A DNA stretch of 64,000 nt from Ashinkailepas kermadecensis (Eukaryota; Arthropoda; Thecostraca; Neolepadidae), in NCBI GenBank assembly GCA_034440615.1, contig JAOTOM010001619.1, forward strand, positions 1 through 64,000, read 5' to 3'. The notes below the pieces were generated by a model. That model did not search any database. It saw only the letters and a program-made list of their open reading frames with translations, and had not been told where the DNA came from. Made by a program: the position numbers and the translations under genes. Below, piece by piece: positions 45,508-58,607 of the stretch; position 1 is the first letter of the stretch; each line of letters begins with the position of its first letter.

Positions 45508-48500
45508 CAGCCTCTTTGAAAAAGGAAATAGAAAGTTAGGTTAACCTAAGTGGGGATTCAGAGTGACTTTGTGAAATATTCCCCAAATGGGGGTATTCAC
45601 ATTGGTTTTCTAAAATTTGTTGACCACAATTTTTTGGCCAATATGAAATCCTGGATCGTGGGTGCATTAGGAATTGTCAATTTTTGCCCGCAAATTTTAG
45701 GAAAACTTCTGAGCTGTTAAAATTTGCATTTTTGCTCAGCACGTGAAATAGGATGATTTTACATTATTTTCTGACATTCTGAATGAGTTCGATGCCTGTT
45801 AAAGCACAAAAACTAAGGACCAAAGCAGGAAATTTGGAGTGTCAGCCTCGGAATGGCTTTTTTCACACAGTAAATATTCAGATAAAAATCATGCAAAAAT
45901 ACTGGTGGAAGGCAGGGCACTTTTGAAAATTGAAAATTGAAAAAGGTCAGAAATATAGCTCACATCTGCATTCCAACACAGTTTCACCTGCCCTATAGCT
46001 CACATACTGGGTGAGTTATTCGCATTTTGGATTGAGATTTTCGGATGCACATTTGATGGTCACATATTATGCTGATGCTATCTTAGTATTGAATATGTCA
46101 TTAAGTGTCTGGAAGTGCACGTTTTGTAAAATATTTAAGCTTTTCCAAAATTTCTTGGTCTTTTTCTTGGTCTTTCTCTGAAAGAAAAGTGGTGCACACA
46201 AATTGCACTTTGAACTGCTATCTCAGAATTTTCCTAAAAGAATTAGTATTTTGTCCAGCATCACTTATATACTTTGTGGAATATCTTTTTTAGACATTAC
46301 TTTATTGAAGAAAACTTGTGCATTCTTCTATACATGGCAATCCCAATTATGGCCTGTGGCTCGATGCACAATGCATGGTGGCATCTTTTGCTAATGTATC
46401 TTCATTAAAAAAGCTCTGTATAAAAACAATTATAAAACACCAGACAAGTGTTTTTTAATGCAAAAGTGTTGGGAAAATTTTCCTCAATTTAGCACATGTA
46501 CTATGCATATGCTTGTAATTGAATTTTGACTCTCGATGCATACTTTCTGGATTGCTCTTATGACCACTTAGTTGCTGTAATACTTAGAGTACACTCAAAA
46601 TTTCTGATATAGCAGAGGCATTTGACAATTGTCTAAGTGTTTTTGTTACATTCTCTTGGTCCGTACCAATTCAGATATACCAAAATTTTCCTTTTCCTAG
46701 ACGTAAATTGATGCGCCAAATCAGAAAATAGCCTTGGTTCTGTTCATCAGGTTTTCCATAGCTCTAATGGTTAAAGAGTTATTTGTGTTTCTGCAGAGTT
46801 CAAAAACATACTATAACTTTTGAAATGTTTATCACTTGAAAAAATTATGAACCGATCTCCATTTTCGTGCCGTGCTGGCAACGTGCTAGCCATCGTGGTT
46901 TAGCCGCGAGGGATCATCATGTCATAGCGTTTGTCGTGATTTTGCCGTGTTTCAGCATTCAATATAGGTTTTATGCTCATAACTTCTGTAATTATGGGTT
47001 TATTATAATATTTTGAACACCACTCGGTTCGCAGTGAAAAATGGATCATTTTACATCAAGCGAGACATTTTTAGATCTTTTTAGATACGAGTCTTTTCAC
47101 CGATGTCTGCCATAGGCTTAACATGAAAAAAATTCGATCGATTCTGGTCGGCACAATTAACGGCCAATATTTTCTTGCATATTTATATCAGACAGGCCTG
47201 ATAATTCTCTTTAGGGAAGCGAGAGAGAAAATGGAAAGTTTTCGCCGAGTTAAGACTGATTAAATTGTAAAAATATGACCTTGCACCTGCCTATGCAATT
47301 AAGTATCATGGTAATTCGCCGGGGGGGGGGGACAAAAGATGGCCCATTGAATGCTTAATTGATCACTGTTTTAATATTGCAAATCGGTTGGCAACTCTGC
47401 TCGCGAAAATTCATGACATGTACATGAGAGACATGTGCATATGTTGTGGGTGGTTGCCAAAAATTATTCAATATTAGCATTTTTCCTAAGTAGGTTGTAA
47501 ACGTCCTATTTTTCGTGGTCTCGTTTGATGTGCTGATGACGAAAATGGCACCCGTTTATTCGTCGGACAATAAATGGATGATCTAGAGGCAAACTCTTGT
47601 TTTTCCAAATTTCTACCGCCACAATTCAAAATCGTAAGGTTCGAGTTTTTTGGCCAAATTTTCTCAAAACAATGAATTTGATCTGCCCGATACGGCGCCG
47701 TGAAGGAAAATGTTTCGTGTTTTTAAACTTGTTTTCAGAATTTCGAATACAAATTTTGTAATTTTTCTTCATATTTATTTTCGGAAGACCCCAAGGCATC
47801 GACTTAGTTCTGAATCCACAACCTAAATACATAAAACTCAGCGAGCTATGAGGCTGCAAATTTTGAAATTTGCGAAAAGTGCAAATTTTCAAGTGATGGG
47901 TGACAAATTTACAAGTGATGACCACTTGCCATCACTATACTTTTGAAGACTGATAGCCAAATAACAGTACTAGGCATCGCAAAAATCCGCATTTAATTAT
48001 ATCTCTTAGTTTGCCCTCCAGAACATTGCAAACTTGACGTTGCCCACTTTTGGGGACTTCTTGCATGTCGGGAAATTCGAAAACGCGAATACTTCGAATA
48101 GTAACCTGCCGATTTGGGATTTCCCTTCACGAAGCCATCTCTAATTGATAGTAGCACCTTTCTGTAGTGCCATTGCCGTTAAAATTTCCCATAGTTAGCG
48201 TGTTATGCGACACCAACGTTTTCTCAGTGTTGCGCCAATTCAGTTTTTGCTCCTAGGGGGCGCCCTAATTGTCCGATTTCAAAACTGCTTTCGCGAGCGG
48301 ACTCGCCGTGAAATTTTACGTCGATTACAATCACCAACGAATTTCTGTGCAGCATTAAGATAGCTGTACAAAAGTTAGCTTAGAGCATTTAAATGAAGAA
48401 TTGTGTTAAGCATTTCATGGGACACAGAGGATGTTGTGCTATTATGCCTTCACCCTGCTTTGCACGCTAAGTTTGAATATGGAACCCGCAAAACCGGTTG

Positions 48501-50433
48501 ATCTACCTTTTTTAATGACCTTTTGTGACCAGGTCTGAAAGTCACCTCAGAATGCCAAACCTGACCAGACTTGACCCCCCCCCCACGCCAACGTTCGATG
48601 CAACGTTCTTGTGTGCACCTATGCACCGAGTTTGTTAATATTAGCAATTTTTTCGATGGCCTACCGGCATGTTAGACCTTGGACGATATGGAGTGAAACC
48701 ACTCCGAATCGTCCGCAAACCACTTCAAATCGCCAGCGTTAATTTAAAATCTAATCTGGTTTTCTTTTCTTTGGACAAATACAGTGCAGTATTATTCATT
48801 TGTGTTCATCGGCTGGGCGATTCGTGTGTTCGTATGCACACAAATCCAACCAGCCGTGAACTTCGCGGCTACAATTTATGACTATAGCTTTATATATATA
48901 ACTTTATTGCTGATTAGCTCCTTGGCTAGTTGCATCAACCGAATGTACACGTTGAATCGAGTAAAAAAAAGTACTGCTGCTGAATGATTGACTGGTACAT
49001 GGGGTATATGGGGATATTATCGCTACTCAGAGGTGATACTGCTGGTGTCGGCAAGCCTCTTGACACCAGCTAGACGTATCGGCACAATCTGGGGTTTCAT
49101 ATCCTCAAAACAATCTGGCTAAAACCGTACTTGCCTTTTATTGTTTTATTTCCTTTTAGATACCTTTTATTTTTTCCTTCTTTATATTTATTTTTCATTA
49201 TATTCCTTTATTTTATTTGCGTAATATCTTGGCTTGTATTCGCTGCCTGAGTGTTGCAATAAATACCAGGCTCACACAGCGAATTCTAGCGCATGAGCTC
49301 CAGTACTGGAGATGAAGCCCATGGACATGCGTCACGTAATTTCTGTGTCCATTAGGCAGAGGGGAGGGAGTGATCAAATAAGTAGCAACGTCCCTTTGTA
49401 ATGCAAGTGCAAGGCAGACAAGCCCGCTGAATATGATAAGGAAGGTTCGTCGGAACGTGTACGAGCAATGTGAGCACCTGTTAAATGCGTGTAACATTTT
49501 GTAAATTCATTAGTATATTCCTGGTCATGACTATGTCTGATTCCAGCATATTCGGCTATTTTAAAATTGGGTTTAAACGCGAGGGATGCCGAAAATTGTT
49601 CGCCCTTTGAAACTTGTTATTACTAGTTTTGGATTTTCCTACGAAACATGTGCGCAATGTCTCTATCTTCAGTTTTTTTTCTTCAAAGACCTATTATTAC
49701 TAGATAGGGGGTTTTATCTAGCAGAATGGACGATATTGTCCTCTCGCCCGGCTTACTTTCCTCTGCCGATAAGTAAGCGTTTTGCTAAAGCGTGATGTCC
49801 GGCTCATAATTAACATCCCTCATGCTAATACCACCAAACATTGAGCTACCCATTAGAGAACTCGATGCCGTTTTTTCATTATTGCTCTCATATCTAAGTG
49901 TGATTAGTATGCCATGTGAAATCATCCATCCTCAGCACCCACGTTTTGTACGGAATATTGCTTGTGCAAACTGTTGAAGTGGCACTGATGGTGTAGTTGG
50001 TGACTACCTTTTCGTCGTGTTGTGAATTCCACAATTCTTAATGACAACTGATGGTGATAAATAATACTCTCTTTGTGTACTTAATCAACATTTGTACTTC
50101 ATCTTAAATTCAACATTGATGATTTCATACAATAATTGGATGCAATTGCAGCACAATCACAAACACAAGAAACGTCGCGTGTATACAGCACGAGCGTGCC
50201 ATCCCGTTCACAAATACTCGTCACCCGTCAATGCCCGTCTCTTCTACCTCGCTGGCCGGGTAGTTCTGTGCACCCGTTTTGCCATGTTGAATGGCGGCAG
50301 TACAAGCCCCCGAGAGCTCCCATTCGTCTAGTTGTGGTAACCAGTGGGATGAGACTGTCGGTATCACCTCAACACAGCGACAATATTAATTTTACCAGCC
50401 GGTCGTTTCGCCGCATGACTTAAACAATCATTC

Positions 50434-50500
50434 TTTGGTTGGTTGGTTATTTGGGTGTTAGGGCGCATGAACCAGGTTTGGTCATTTAGCGACCAAAAAT
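50434..50500 (-). mobile_element. Short retroelement tail fragment (family T), copy 3, with target duplication
   Basis: Minus strand GGTCGCTAAATGACC ... GCGCCCTAACACCCAAATAA then CCAACCAACC. Flanked by direct repeats AATCATTC at 50426-50433 and 50501-50508. Confidence 0.7.
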
Positions 50501-51254
50501 AATCATTCCATGTATACAATCAGTCGATGAAACGGGACTGAATGGTGGTGAAAATAAGACGATGATAGCGTATTTATAATTGCAAATAGTGTGCTGTACG
50601 CCATTAAGATACATCCTGATAGAGTAATTAGACAAAGCAGGAGGATTACGTAGGCATTGGGCATATTGTCACACACAAAAACGGTGCTTGTTGGACTCGT
50701 GGTGGTGGGAACACAATTCTGACTAAGTTCTACCGAGAATACTGTCTGAGACGTTTCGGTCCGAACTTCGGACTTCGGCATCGTTTCTGCCTGAATGCGC
50801 CTCATTTGGTAACTCAGTCGTGTTTCTCATTTGCACGTTCAGTGATTTTTTGGGGATATTTTTTAAAGAGTCAGTCTCCATATTTGGATATATTTACATG
50901 TTTTACGCACGTGAAGAACGTGCGGTTTCTCACAAACCGCACGTGAAGACTATGATGGAGGAGGTTCACCCTGTCGGAGCATTTTGGCTTGTTCCGGAGT
51001 GCGACATGAGCGGAGACTGGATAAAGAGGCAAGGGGACGTGAAGATCATTGGGGAATGTTAAACTGTAACAGGAATATGGTAGTTTCCAATTAAGTTCTT
51101 TTGTTCAGATTTTCTTCCTCTTGATGCTGATGCTTGATGATGCTAGCTAATAACATATTACGATGGTGGATGCCACCAACCAGCATGGTTTCTCTGCATT
51201 TGCAATTAACTCTATATAAATTATCTCAGTGTTCCGTTTGCTCAACAGGTCTCT

Positions 51255-51417
51255 TCGTGCGGCAAGTTCTTCTCAAACGAAGGCCTCTGGACACATTGGA
51301 ATCGCTGCATTGCTGTGAATGCCTGCTGCTGTGGCCGAGACCATCGCTTCAATGTTTGCGGCTGCCCTGCTGGCGGTCATCAAAGCACGATGTATTGCCG
51401 TGGAGGTTGCGGTTAGA
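51255..51417 (+). CDS. Possible small Cys-rich exon or fragment
   Basis: A frame entered after an AG (TTTGCTCAACAG) reads SSCGKFFSNEGLWTHWNRC, then CCCGRDHRFNVCGC and YCRGGCG before a TAG: nine Cys in about 54 codons. CGKFFSNEGLWTH resembles half of a C2H2 finger, but the first Cys pair is missing and no start codon or partner exon is visible. Could be chance. Confidence 0.2.
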
Positions 51418-52415
51418 GGTGAACATAAGTTGAGTGGTGTCACAGGTGTGATGCCTATGACATCAACTCCGTGCAAAGGTTGTATGCAAAATTGTTTTTA
51501 GAATGATAGTTCAGGTTTGGAGAAAAGTTGTTTAAACGCAGTTTTTTTTTCAATGCAAATGGCAAAGATTGATTTTTAACTCGCTGAAACTACCCATTGC
51601 TTATCCATTGTATGCAAGTTCTGACGATTTCGCAACGGTGTGATGCAATCGCGTCACCACCTTCAGTTTCTAAGTGGGGTCCAACCCCAGGGGACAATAA
51701 CGATTTTCGAGCTGGAGGATAAGACTGACTCTTCTGTTCCCGTCTACCCCTCCCCACTTAACGTAAAAAACCTGGGATTTCGGCAACTTTGGTCATGAAA
51801 CCACAGTATTCTTTGTTTTAATTTTTGCAGTCAAATCCATCGGTTCGGCTGCTCCAAAGCTCAGTCTCTGTTCCTCCCATGTTCCTACGCTCCTGTCTAA
51901 TCTAAATGCAAGCAGCCGACCCAGTTACCTCTGCCGTAGAGGCAAAGCAACGCTTTTCTGCGGTCATAGCATGCTAGGTTATTACGAGGGTCCCATACTT
52001 TTAGTTCTTTGAAGGTTGGCATTCCTGCCGCACACACGGCTATTGCTATATAGAAAGCATTTCATCCAGCAGCTGGCAGCCAAAGCCGCATTGGAGATGA
52101 TTGTTCAAACACTAGCATGAAGGAAGAGATAAGTCATGTTTGTTGTTTTTTAATGCACAGCGCTCTGCAATAACTGCAGATCCTTTTCAAAGGTAGAACA
52201 CCTTTTAGGACAGGTCTGACAGGTAGGCGGACCCCTGGCCGTGTACGCGCGTATTTTTGGCACAAGTTTACCAGTTTCCCAGGTGCGGTTGGGTCCACGG
52301 GTTCCAGGGACACGTGGTCCAAACTCCCGTAATGGTGCCGAAACCCGAAACGTCTGCAGGGGACATAGTGTGTCTATGTGTATGTGTGTACGCACTTCAA
52401 CTAATCCCCTGGGTA

Positions 52416-53067
52416 CAGTGTTAAAATAATGGTTTTGCGTTAGGTGTGAGATGTCGAAACGAGCACAGTAGGACGTCGAAATTTGCCATGGGATTAGTGT
52501 CATTTCAAATGCTTTTGATGTCTTTCAGACTCAAATTTGAGCCCATGGTGTACTTATGACTGTACCTTTATCAGTTGTTTTGATATTCATAATTTAGGAA
52601 GAGCTATATTCGAGATAGCGAGAAAAAATACCTATGCTATACAATGGCACTGCATGCCATATCGCATTATGAATAATCCCTTTGGGGGACGGGTGGTCTA
52701 GGGGCAAGATGCTCGTCTCACAATCGAAAGGTTGTGGGTTCGAGTCTCACCTGTCGCTACTCTTCGCCCGCGACCAATCGGCGTGAGAGATTGGCGACGC
52801 TACATGACTCAACGGTCGACGTGTCGTAAAAACCAATAACCAATAATCCCTTTGCCTGAAATTGCGTTGCGAAATGTTCGTGTATCACCATCCCTTATCC
52901 AGAGCATCATCATGATACTTATAAACGAGGTACTGTTACAAAGGAGACACGAAGAACTCATAAGCACGCATCGAGAAGCAGGATGTCGATACTTCTTGGA
53001 GAAGGATGTCGATTGATTGTTCAGAAAGTGGCATATTCCACCCTATTTCACGAATAATTTAACACTG
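52416..53067 (-). mobile_element. hAT-type MITE (MITE-1), copy 2, carrying a nested SINE
   Basis: Perfect 8-bp duplication CCTGGGTA (52408-52415, 53068-53075). Ends CAGTGTTAAAATAAT and ATAATTTAACACTG form the TIR. Inverted relative to copies at 26196 and 59319. A SINE with its own 13-bp duplication is inserted at 52685-52841; without it the MITE is about 480 bp. Confidence 0.94.
52685..52841 (+). mobile_element. tRNA-derived SINE, copy 3, nested in MITE-1
   Basis: Same SINE as at 17896, nearly identical through the body. Perfect 13-bp duplication AATAATCCCTTTG (52672-52684 and 52842-52854). Tail AAAAACCAATAACC. Confidence 0.95.
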
Positions 53068-53139
53068 CCTGGGTAGAATACAAGTCTGAACAAGAGCAAC
53101 AAGTTTTCTTTCTTTCCTAATTTCCCTCTTCCCTTTCTT

Positions 53140-53470
<331 letters not shown>

Positions 53471-56400
53471 CTCTCATACTCATTTCCTCACTTGCCCAGA
53501 AACCAGACCAACTTCTACCAGCCCCCAACCCCACGTCTGAGCATATGGAAGGGATCTTATTTTGAGTTGACAACGTTGAATTCCTTCGTTTGCACCGACT
53601 CCCGCGGTGCGCCGTCAGATGTGTTCAGACGTCTGGTCAGCATGGTTGGCCTGTGGTTTGTTTATTTGGTGTTCCGTCGTCTGTCTGGTTAGTTAGTTGG
53701 TTGTTGTAGTTTAGGTCAGAATCGATTGCATAGGTCATAACTTCGTCACTCAAACATAGAAACAAGTGAACGTTAGTTCAGGCTACCGGTTACAGGTTAC
53801 CATGTCGAATCCTTCCTGTGACATAAGATGCCTTCTGATAATTCTGATATGGCCACATATGCATCAGAAAGTTAATGGCGAGTGTAAATCACGGAAAGGT
53901 TAATTTCCAAGAGGAATATGAAAAGCTGTCCCGAGTGTACAGTGTCAGACTCATCACCTAATACTTCCGGACGCGAGGCAGAGGTACGTCCAGAGTGACG
54001 TGTCGTTTCGCCTGTGACGCGTCTGTGAAGTGACCCGGCGGTGTGCCGTCAGACGCTGTGGACCCGGCTTCCGGCCATCAACTGTCGACTGCCGGAGCCG
54101 TCCCGACCGTATTCGTGGCTGGCCGGCTGTGGCGCGTGGCGCTCGCAGTGTCCGACCAGCGTGCGCTGCTGCGGCCTGGAGATCCGACGCGACAAACGCG
54201 CCCACGGCCTCACCACGCCCGGCATGGTGGACGCGGCTATCTCCGGCGTTGACGTGCGGGACCATTTATCCGTGCTCGTCCACTCGGCAACACTCCCAGC
54301 TGCGCCCACCCGCTCAGCACCACCGGAGCTGCGCTCACCACCTGTGCAGCCACCACAACCGCTCTCACCACCTTTGCACCACTCTCAGCTGCACTCACCC
54401 ACTCTGCACCACTCCCAGTTGCGTTTACCCACTCTGCACCATTCCCAGCCGCGCTCACTGCACCACTCTCAGCGATCGACTTGTCCAAGCGACTCGCACT
54501 TACTCTCGCCCAGCCGGGAGCCCGTGCTGGACGGCGCCCAGGCCAGCCCGTCTACAGTCAAGACGACTCTTCCGAGGGCGGGTCGCGTCACGAGCGTGGC
54601 TCCGGTGGCCCAATCGGCACAATAAGCAGCGCACGTCCTAGTCAAACACTGGTGTGGTGGGCACGTTCTCATTGATTGATCTCTCTAAGAGGCGTCAGGA
54701 CCCTGTTGCATATGGCAGTCACTGCCAGTCGAGCTTCTAGTCAAGGATTCCAGTCAACGAGCTTCTAGATCCGCGGACCAAAGTCACGGTCAGCGGGTGC
54801 GACTGTTGTCACGGTGACCAGTGCACTTGTTCTCGCCGGGAGAGAGGTGGGGGGGGCGGCCATTGGGTCAGAGGAATGAGGATGGACCGTGCTTCCCCAT
54901 CCGTCCGGCTTTGCCCTGAGCGAAACCAAACGCCCATGTACAGTACAAAGCTGGAAAACTACTTGTCCGCGTAACTCATGTGACGAGTGCACCTGTGTGT
55001 GATCTGGGTCAGAATATCTTTCGTTATTGTTCGGTGTCGTCGCACCAATTGGTTGTTGCCCCGCGTTGCATATCGACGTGTAGTTGATTTACTCCTATGT
55101 TGCCTGTGTTGCCAGTGTTGCCAGCTCCTCGCGGCCGACGTTGCCAGCATTGTTGTGCTGCTTCGATTCTGAATGATTGCCCCGAACATTCCCACACCAG
55201 GCAGTCATCTTCCGTTTCCACAAATGGCAACTCGTGGCATGACATGACATGCAATGGCAACAAGTGCATGACGGCGTTCGCGCACCACTCGTAGGTGCTA
55301 CCATGCGTCCGTCTTCAGGGTGGGTGTTTACCCAGTGGTTGGCGGGAGTGAGATTCTTATGCGACGCGCGTGTCGTAGTCTTTGACATCACGGAGATCGC
55401 CCAAACCTGATTACGGTGGTCTCGCGTCCATGTGCCATGTACGTACCAGGTACCTGTAAGCTGCTTCCATTGAATTATATGCAAAATGCCTGTCAGTCCG
55501 CCGAGCTGGAAATAGAGTCTAACCAGACTGATTCAACAGCTCCAAATGGCCAGTGTTGTGCCGAGGGTACTCTCGCGGCGCGACCACTGCACTTCACGAG
55601 GGCATGGTCGTCCCCGGGCCGGGCACGCGGCACCGCCGGGCCAGCAGACCCATACACATCGCGTAACAACACGACTTTATTTATTGATCAAGCATCAGCT
55701 GAGATACGAGTCGGTTGCACGAGGCATGTCCAGAGGTCGGTGTGCGACAGCGCGATGGACAATGCACTTTTGTGGGAAATCATGTATTCATGCAGATGGC
55801 TCGCATGTTGCTCTGCATGCCGTGCACTAGCGAGCAGGGCGGGTGCAAAGTTCCATATCCAGCGAGTACACACTTTTGTCAGGCCACCTTGGATCCCGGA
55901 GTCAATGATCCAGGGTGACCCGCTGCGGACAGTACTGCACTCAACGCAGAATGACATCAATCTGATAGTACAAATCCTCTGATTGAGGTGGCGTCAATCT
56001 TGCCATGCTGGCTGACCAGAACTCCACGCACCATGCAGGCGGTCTGTCGTGGAGATCCCTCCGGTAGACCGGTCGAAATGGGCACTGCGTCCTGCCAACA
56101 TGCGAACTGAGGCGGTGCTGACCTATTGATGGCCACATGTGGGTCATTTTCAGCACGAATCAATTTTAAATCGAGCGCTGATCCGGCTGATGGGTTGGCT
56201 ATTGGTTTTTACGACGCGTCAACTACTGTTGCCGTATAGCGTCCTCGTTCGCCCACGCCGATCGGTCGCGTGCGAAGAGCAGCGACATACGGGACTAAGT
56301 CCGCAACCATCGGTACACGGGCATCTTCCTTAAACCAATCAGGCCCGAGCATATGTGGTCCGATTCCGACCTGGTTCCTGATGCGTCCATGGGATCGGGC

Positions 56401-57204
56401 CGTTCCAGGACCACCACAGTGGGAACAACCCTGCGACGCAGGGGCACGGCACTGAGTACGCCACAGACGGGCAGCACGTGCACTTGTCCTGGCCGAGATG
56501 CGCACGACAGACCATGAGGACAAAATGGAGATGATGGCATGCGATACAAGTGCTGGATGATTCGGCCTGCATGCGAGTATTACATGGAAGTATGCCCCTA
56601 ACCATTGATAAAATGATCAGGCAGAAGGCCAAGACGGTCATAGCAACACGTCAAATATAATAACATACAACAAATATAAGCCATATGGCAGGACCGCCGT
56701 TCTCAATGAATCTATCGAGTAGCCACTAGGCCGGAATGCATGCCTGCTGCCATCGACTTCAAATTGGGAATATACCATATGGTATCAATTTAAGTAGCAT
56801 GCCAAGGATTTGTGCAGAGCGCCATTTGATCGGGTATGCAATGTAGGCTTGCCTTCTTTGTGACAGGATTTTGGAAGGATCTTTCTGTCCATACAGTCAT
56901 ACAATTGCTGCATTCAATACTGAACACAAATGAACCATCAAAAACACATTATGTCGATGTGATAGGAAACGTACAGTATAATTGGTACTAGTTCGCACAC
57001 AAAGTTAAACCACAAGGCGTCCGTAACCAGAGTTACAGATATTATCAATGAGGGCACAATCACAACGTAACCGTACTGGTCAGTCATCACTCGACGAAAC
57101 GCTATTCAGTGCAGACTAGAAAACCTATATGGTGACTTCAAATAACGCCCGGGCTGTGCCCCAGCGAAAGGAATCATTCAAAATGCTCACACCATAGCTT
57201 TGCG

Positions 57205-57248
<44 letters not shown>

Positions 57249-57369
57249 CCGTGAAAGACGTTCAACAACTATTTATCGCATTCAGCGGAGCCCGGCGCGC
57301 GCGCCGAGTAACCGCGACATATCCGTCGATGCTGCCATCTACTGCAACACAGTGTCACCATTGTCTTGA
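53471..57369. other. No gene recognised; CpG-rich block at 53.96-54.65 kb
   Basis: 53.96-54.65 kb is CpG-rich and has a plus-strand frame (54041-54625) ending in imperfect CACCACTC-type repeats translating to LHHSQL motifs; I recognise no domain and do not call it. 54.65-57.37 kb has short frames only; a minus-strand Cys-rich stretch near 56.45-56.6 kb is frame-broken and unassigned. An (AT)n tract lies at 57208-57240. Confidence 0.35.
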
Positions 57370-57558
57370 TTATGTGACGGCAGCGGCGCCGCTGGGGTGT
57401 CGCTGCTGTAGGTGGCCGTGGCCGTGTTCCATGAGCAGCACCTGTTCGTCGTCGTCTGACTTGTTCGTGTATGGACAGTAGTGGGTGTGCACCGCCTGGC
57501 GAGTTAAGCTCGGACGGCGACGCATCAGGAAGTTGTCTGTGATCCAGAACATCAGCAT
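57370..57558 (-). CDS. STIMATE: STIMATE (TMEM110)-like, terminal exon
   Basis: Acceptor TTGTGATTGCAG precedes 57558; 62 codons and a TAA at 57372-57370. Starts MLMFWITDNFLMRRRPS, continuing the previous exon (FFVN + MLMFW) exactly where vertebrate STIMATE reads FFVNALMFWVVDNFLMRK. The polar cytosolic tail has the acidic patch KSDDDEQVLLMEHGHGH and is shorter than in vertebrates. Phase 0 junction. Confidence 0.93.
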   Translation of the reverse strand: MLMFWITDNFLMRRRPSLTRQAVHTHYCPYTNKSDDDEQVLLMEHGHGHLQQRHPSGAAAVT

Positions 57559-58179
57559 CTGCAATCACAACAGCACCCACTTGACTTCGGACTCCCCAAG
57601 CAAACGATCGGCGCGCAACAAATGGAGGCGCCTCCGGGGAGGGAGAACCATATTAGGAGTGGTAGCGGCAAGGCCAGGGCACATGTTACCGTGACCCACT
57701 GGACATATACCATCCTGCACGAAGATGACCTATGCTCTTCACCGACCACAAGTCGACTCGTACATGCAAAACCCATGTGACAAATGTAGTCTCAAGAACG
57801 TTTTGACCAACCATCCAGACATGTAAAAAGGGTCTCGAATATAACTGAATGCAAAAGCAATCACTCTTGGTTGGATGGCCCAAAATAACTTCCCATGGGA
57901 ACAGAAAACTGAGCTTCTGAGTACGTCCACTACACTGCGAATCGTCAGATCGACGACAGTGTCATATTCAAATTTATGTTTATGGCAGTACAATGCATTA
58001 TGGCAGTACAATGCAAAGTATAGTAGTGTCATATTCAAGATTCAAGAACGACTCCGGTGAAAGCCGCACAGTCGAACACCACAGCTGTAAGGGCACTGGA
58101 TGTAGCCCGGTCAATTTCGAGACAGCCAACTTAACTGCCACTCAATAGATTGTCTGCGGTACAAGTGAACACGTACCGC

Positions 58180-58607
58180 ATGCACGGTACGTGAGCATGC
58201 GGTACAAGCGAGCTGCAGCGCGGTACGTCGTCAGTCTGCGGTACAAGTGAGCTGTAGCGCAGTATGTCGTCAGTCTGCTGTACAAGTGAGTTGTAGCACG
58301 GTACGTCGTCGGTCTGCGATAGAAGTGAGCTGTAGCACGGTACGTAGCCAGTCTGCGGTACAAGCGAGCTGTAGCGCGGTACATCATCATGCGGTACAAG
58401 TGAGCTGTAGCGTGGTACGTCGTCAGTCTGCGGTACAAGTGAGCTGTAGCGCAGTATGTCAGCAGGCGGTACACGTGAGCTGCAGCGCGGTACGCCGTCA
58501 GTCTGCGGTACAAGTGAGCTGTAGGGCGGTACGCCAGCCTGCGGTACACGTGAGCTGTAGCCCGATCCGTCTACCTGCGTGCGCGTGAGCTGTAGGGTGG
58601 TACGCAC
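58180..58607. repeat. 39-bp minisatellite, about 11 copies, in the last STIMATE intron
   Basis: Units of about 39 bp: GCGGTACAAGTGAGCTGTAG, CGCGGTACGTCGTCAGTCT, with variants and one short unit. It begins about 10 bp past the donor of the 58608 exon, and the exon's reading frame runs on through it as a 13-residue repeat (SSLVPQTDDVPRY) until 58131. Confidence 0.92.

Larger units (their letters stand above)
38200..46750. other. CpG-depleted, AT-rich domain
   Basis: CpG is almost absent (my count: 2 in 40201-40740) while TG and CA are plentiful; flanks (37.6 kb, after 46.86 kb) have normal CpG. It contains decayed repeats, a LINE fragment and LINE copy B. Apart from these, no gene is recognised; the longest non-repeat frame (40255-40851, +) has no recognisable domain and I do not call it. 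Confidence 0.75.
46751..52407. other. No gene recognised
   Basis: CpG content returns to normal at about 46.86 kb. Only short open frames; a family T fragment (50434-50500), an 11-bp perfect hairpin (50918-50944) and a Cys-rich frame (51255-51417) stand out. Confidence 0.4.

Noticed and set aside
52265..52325. Frames on both strands reading the same peptide GPRVPGTRGPN
   Set aside because: Caused by an imperfect DNA palindrome (GGTCCACGGGTTCC...); no evidence of coding.
54041..54625. 194-codon plus-strand frame in a CpG-rich block
   Set aside because: Repetitive His/Ser/Pro tail, competing frames of similar length, no recognisable domain; kept only as an unassigned block.
56209..56641. Cys-rich minus-strand fragments resembling zinc knuckles of a mobile element
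   Set aside because: The pattern needs a change of frame and is too short to assign.
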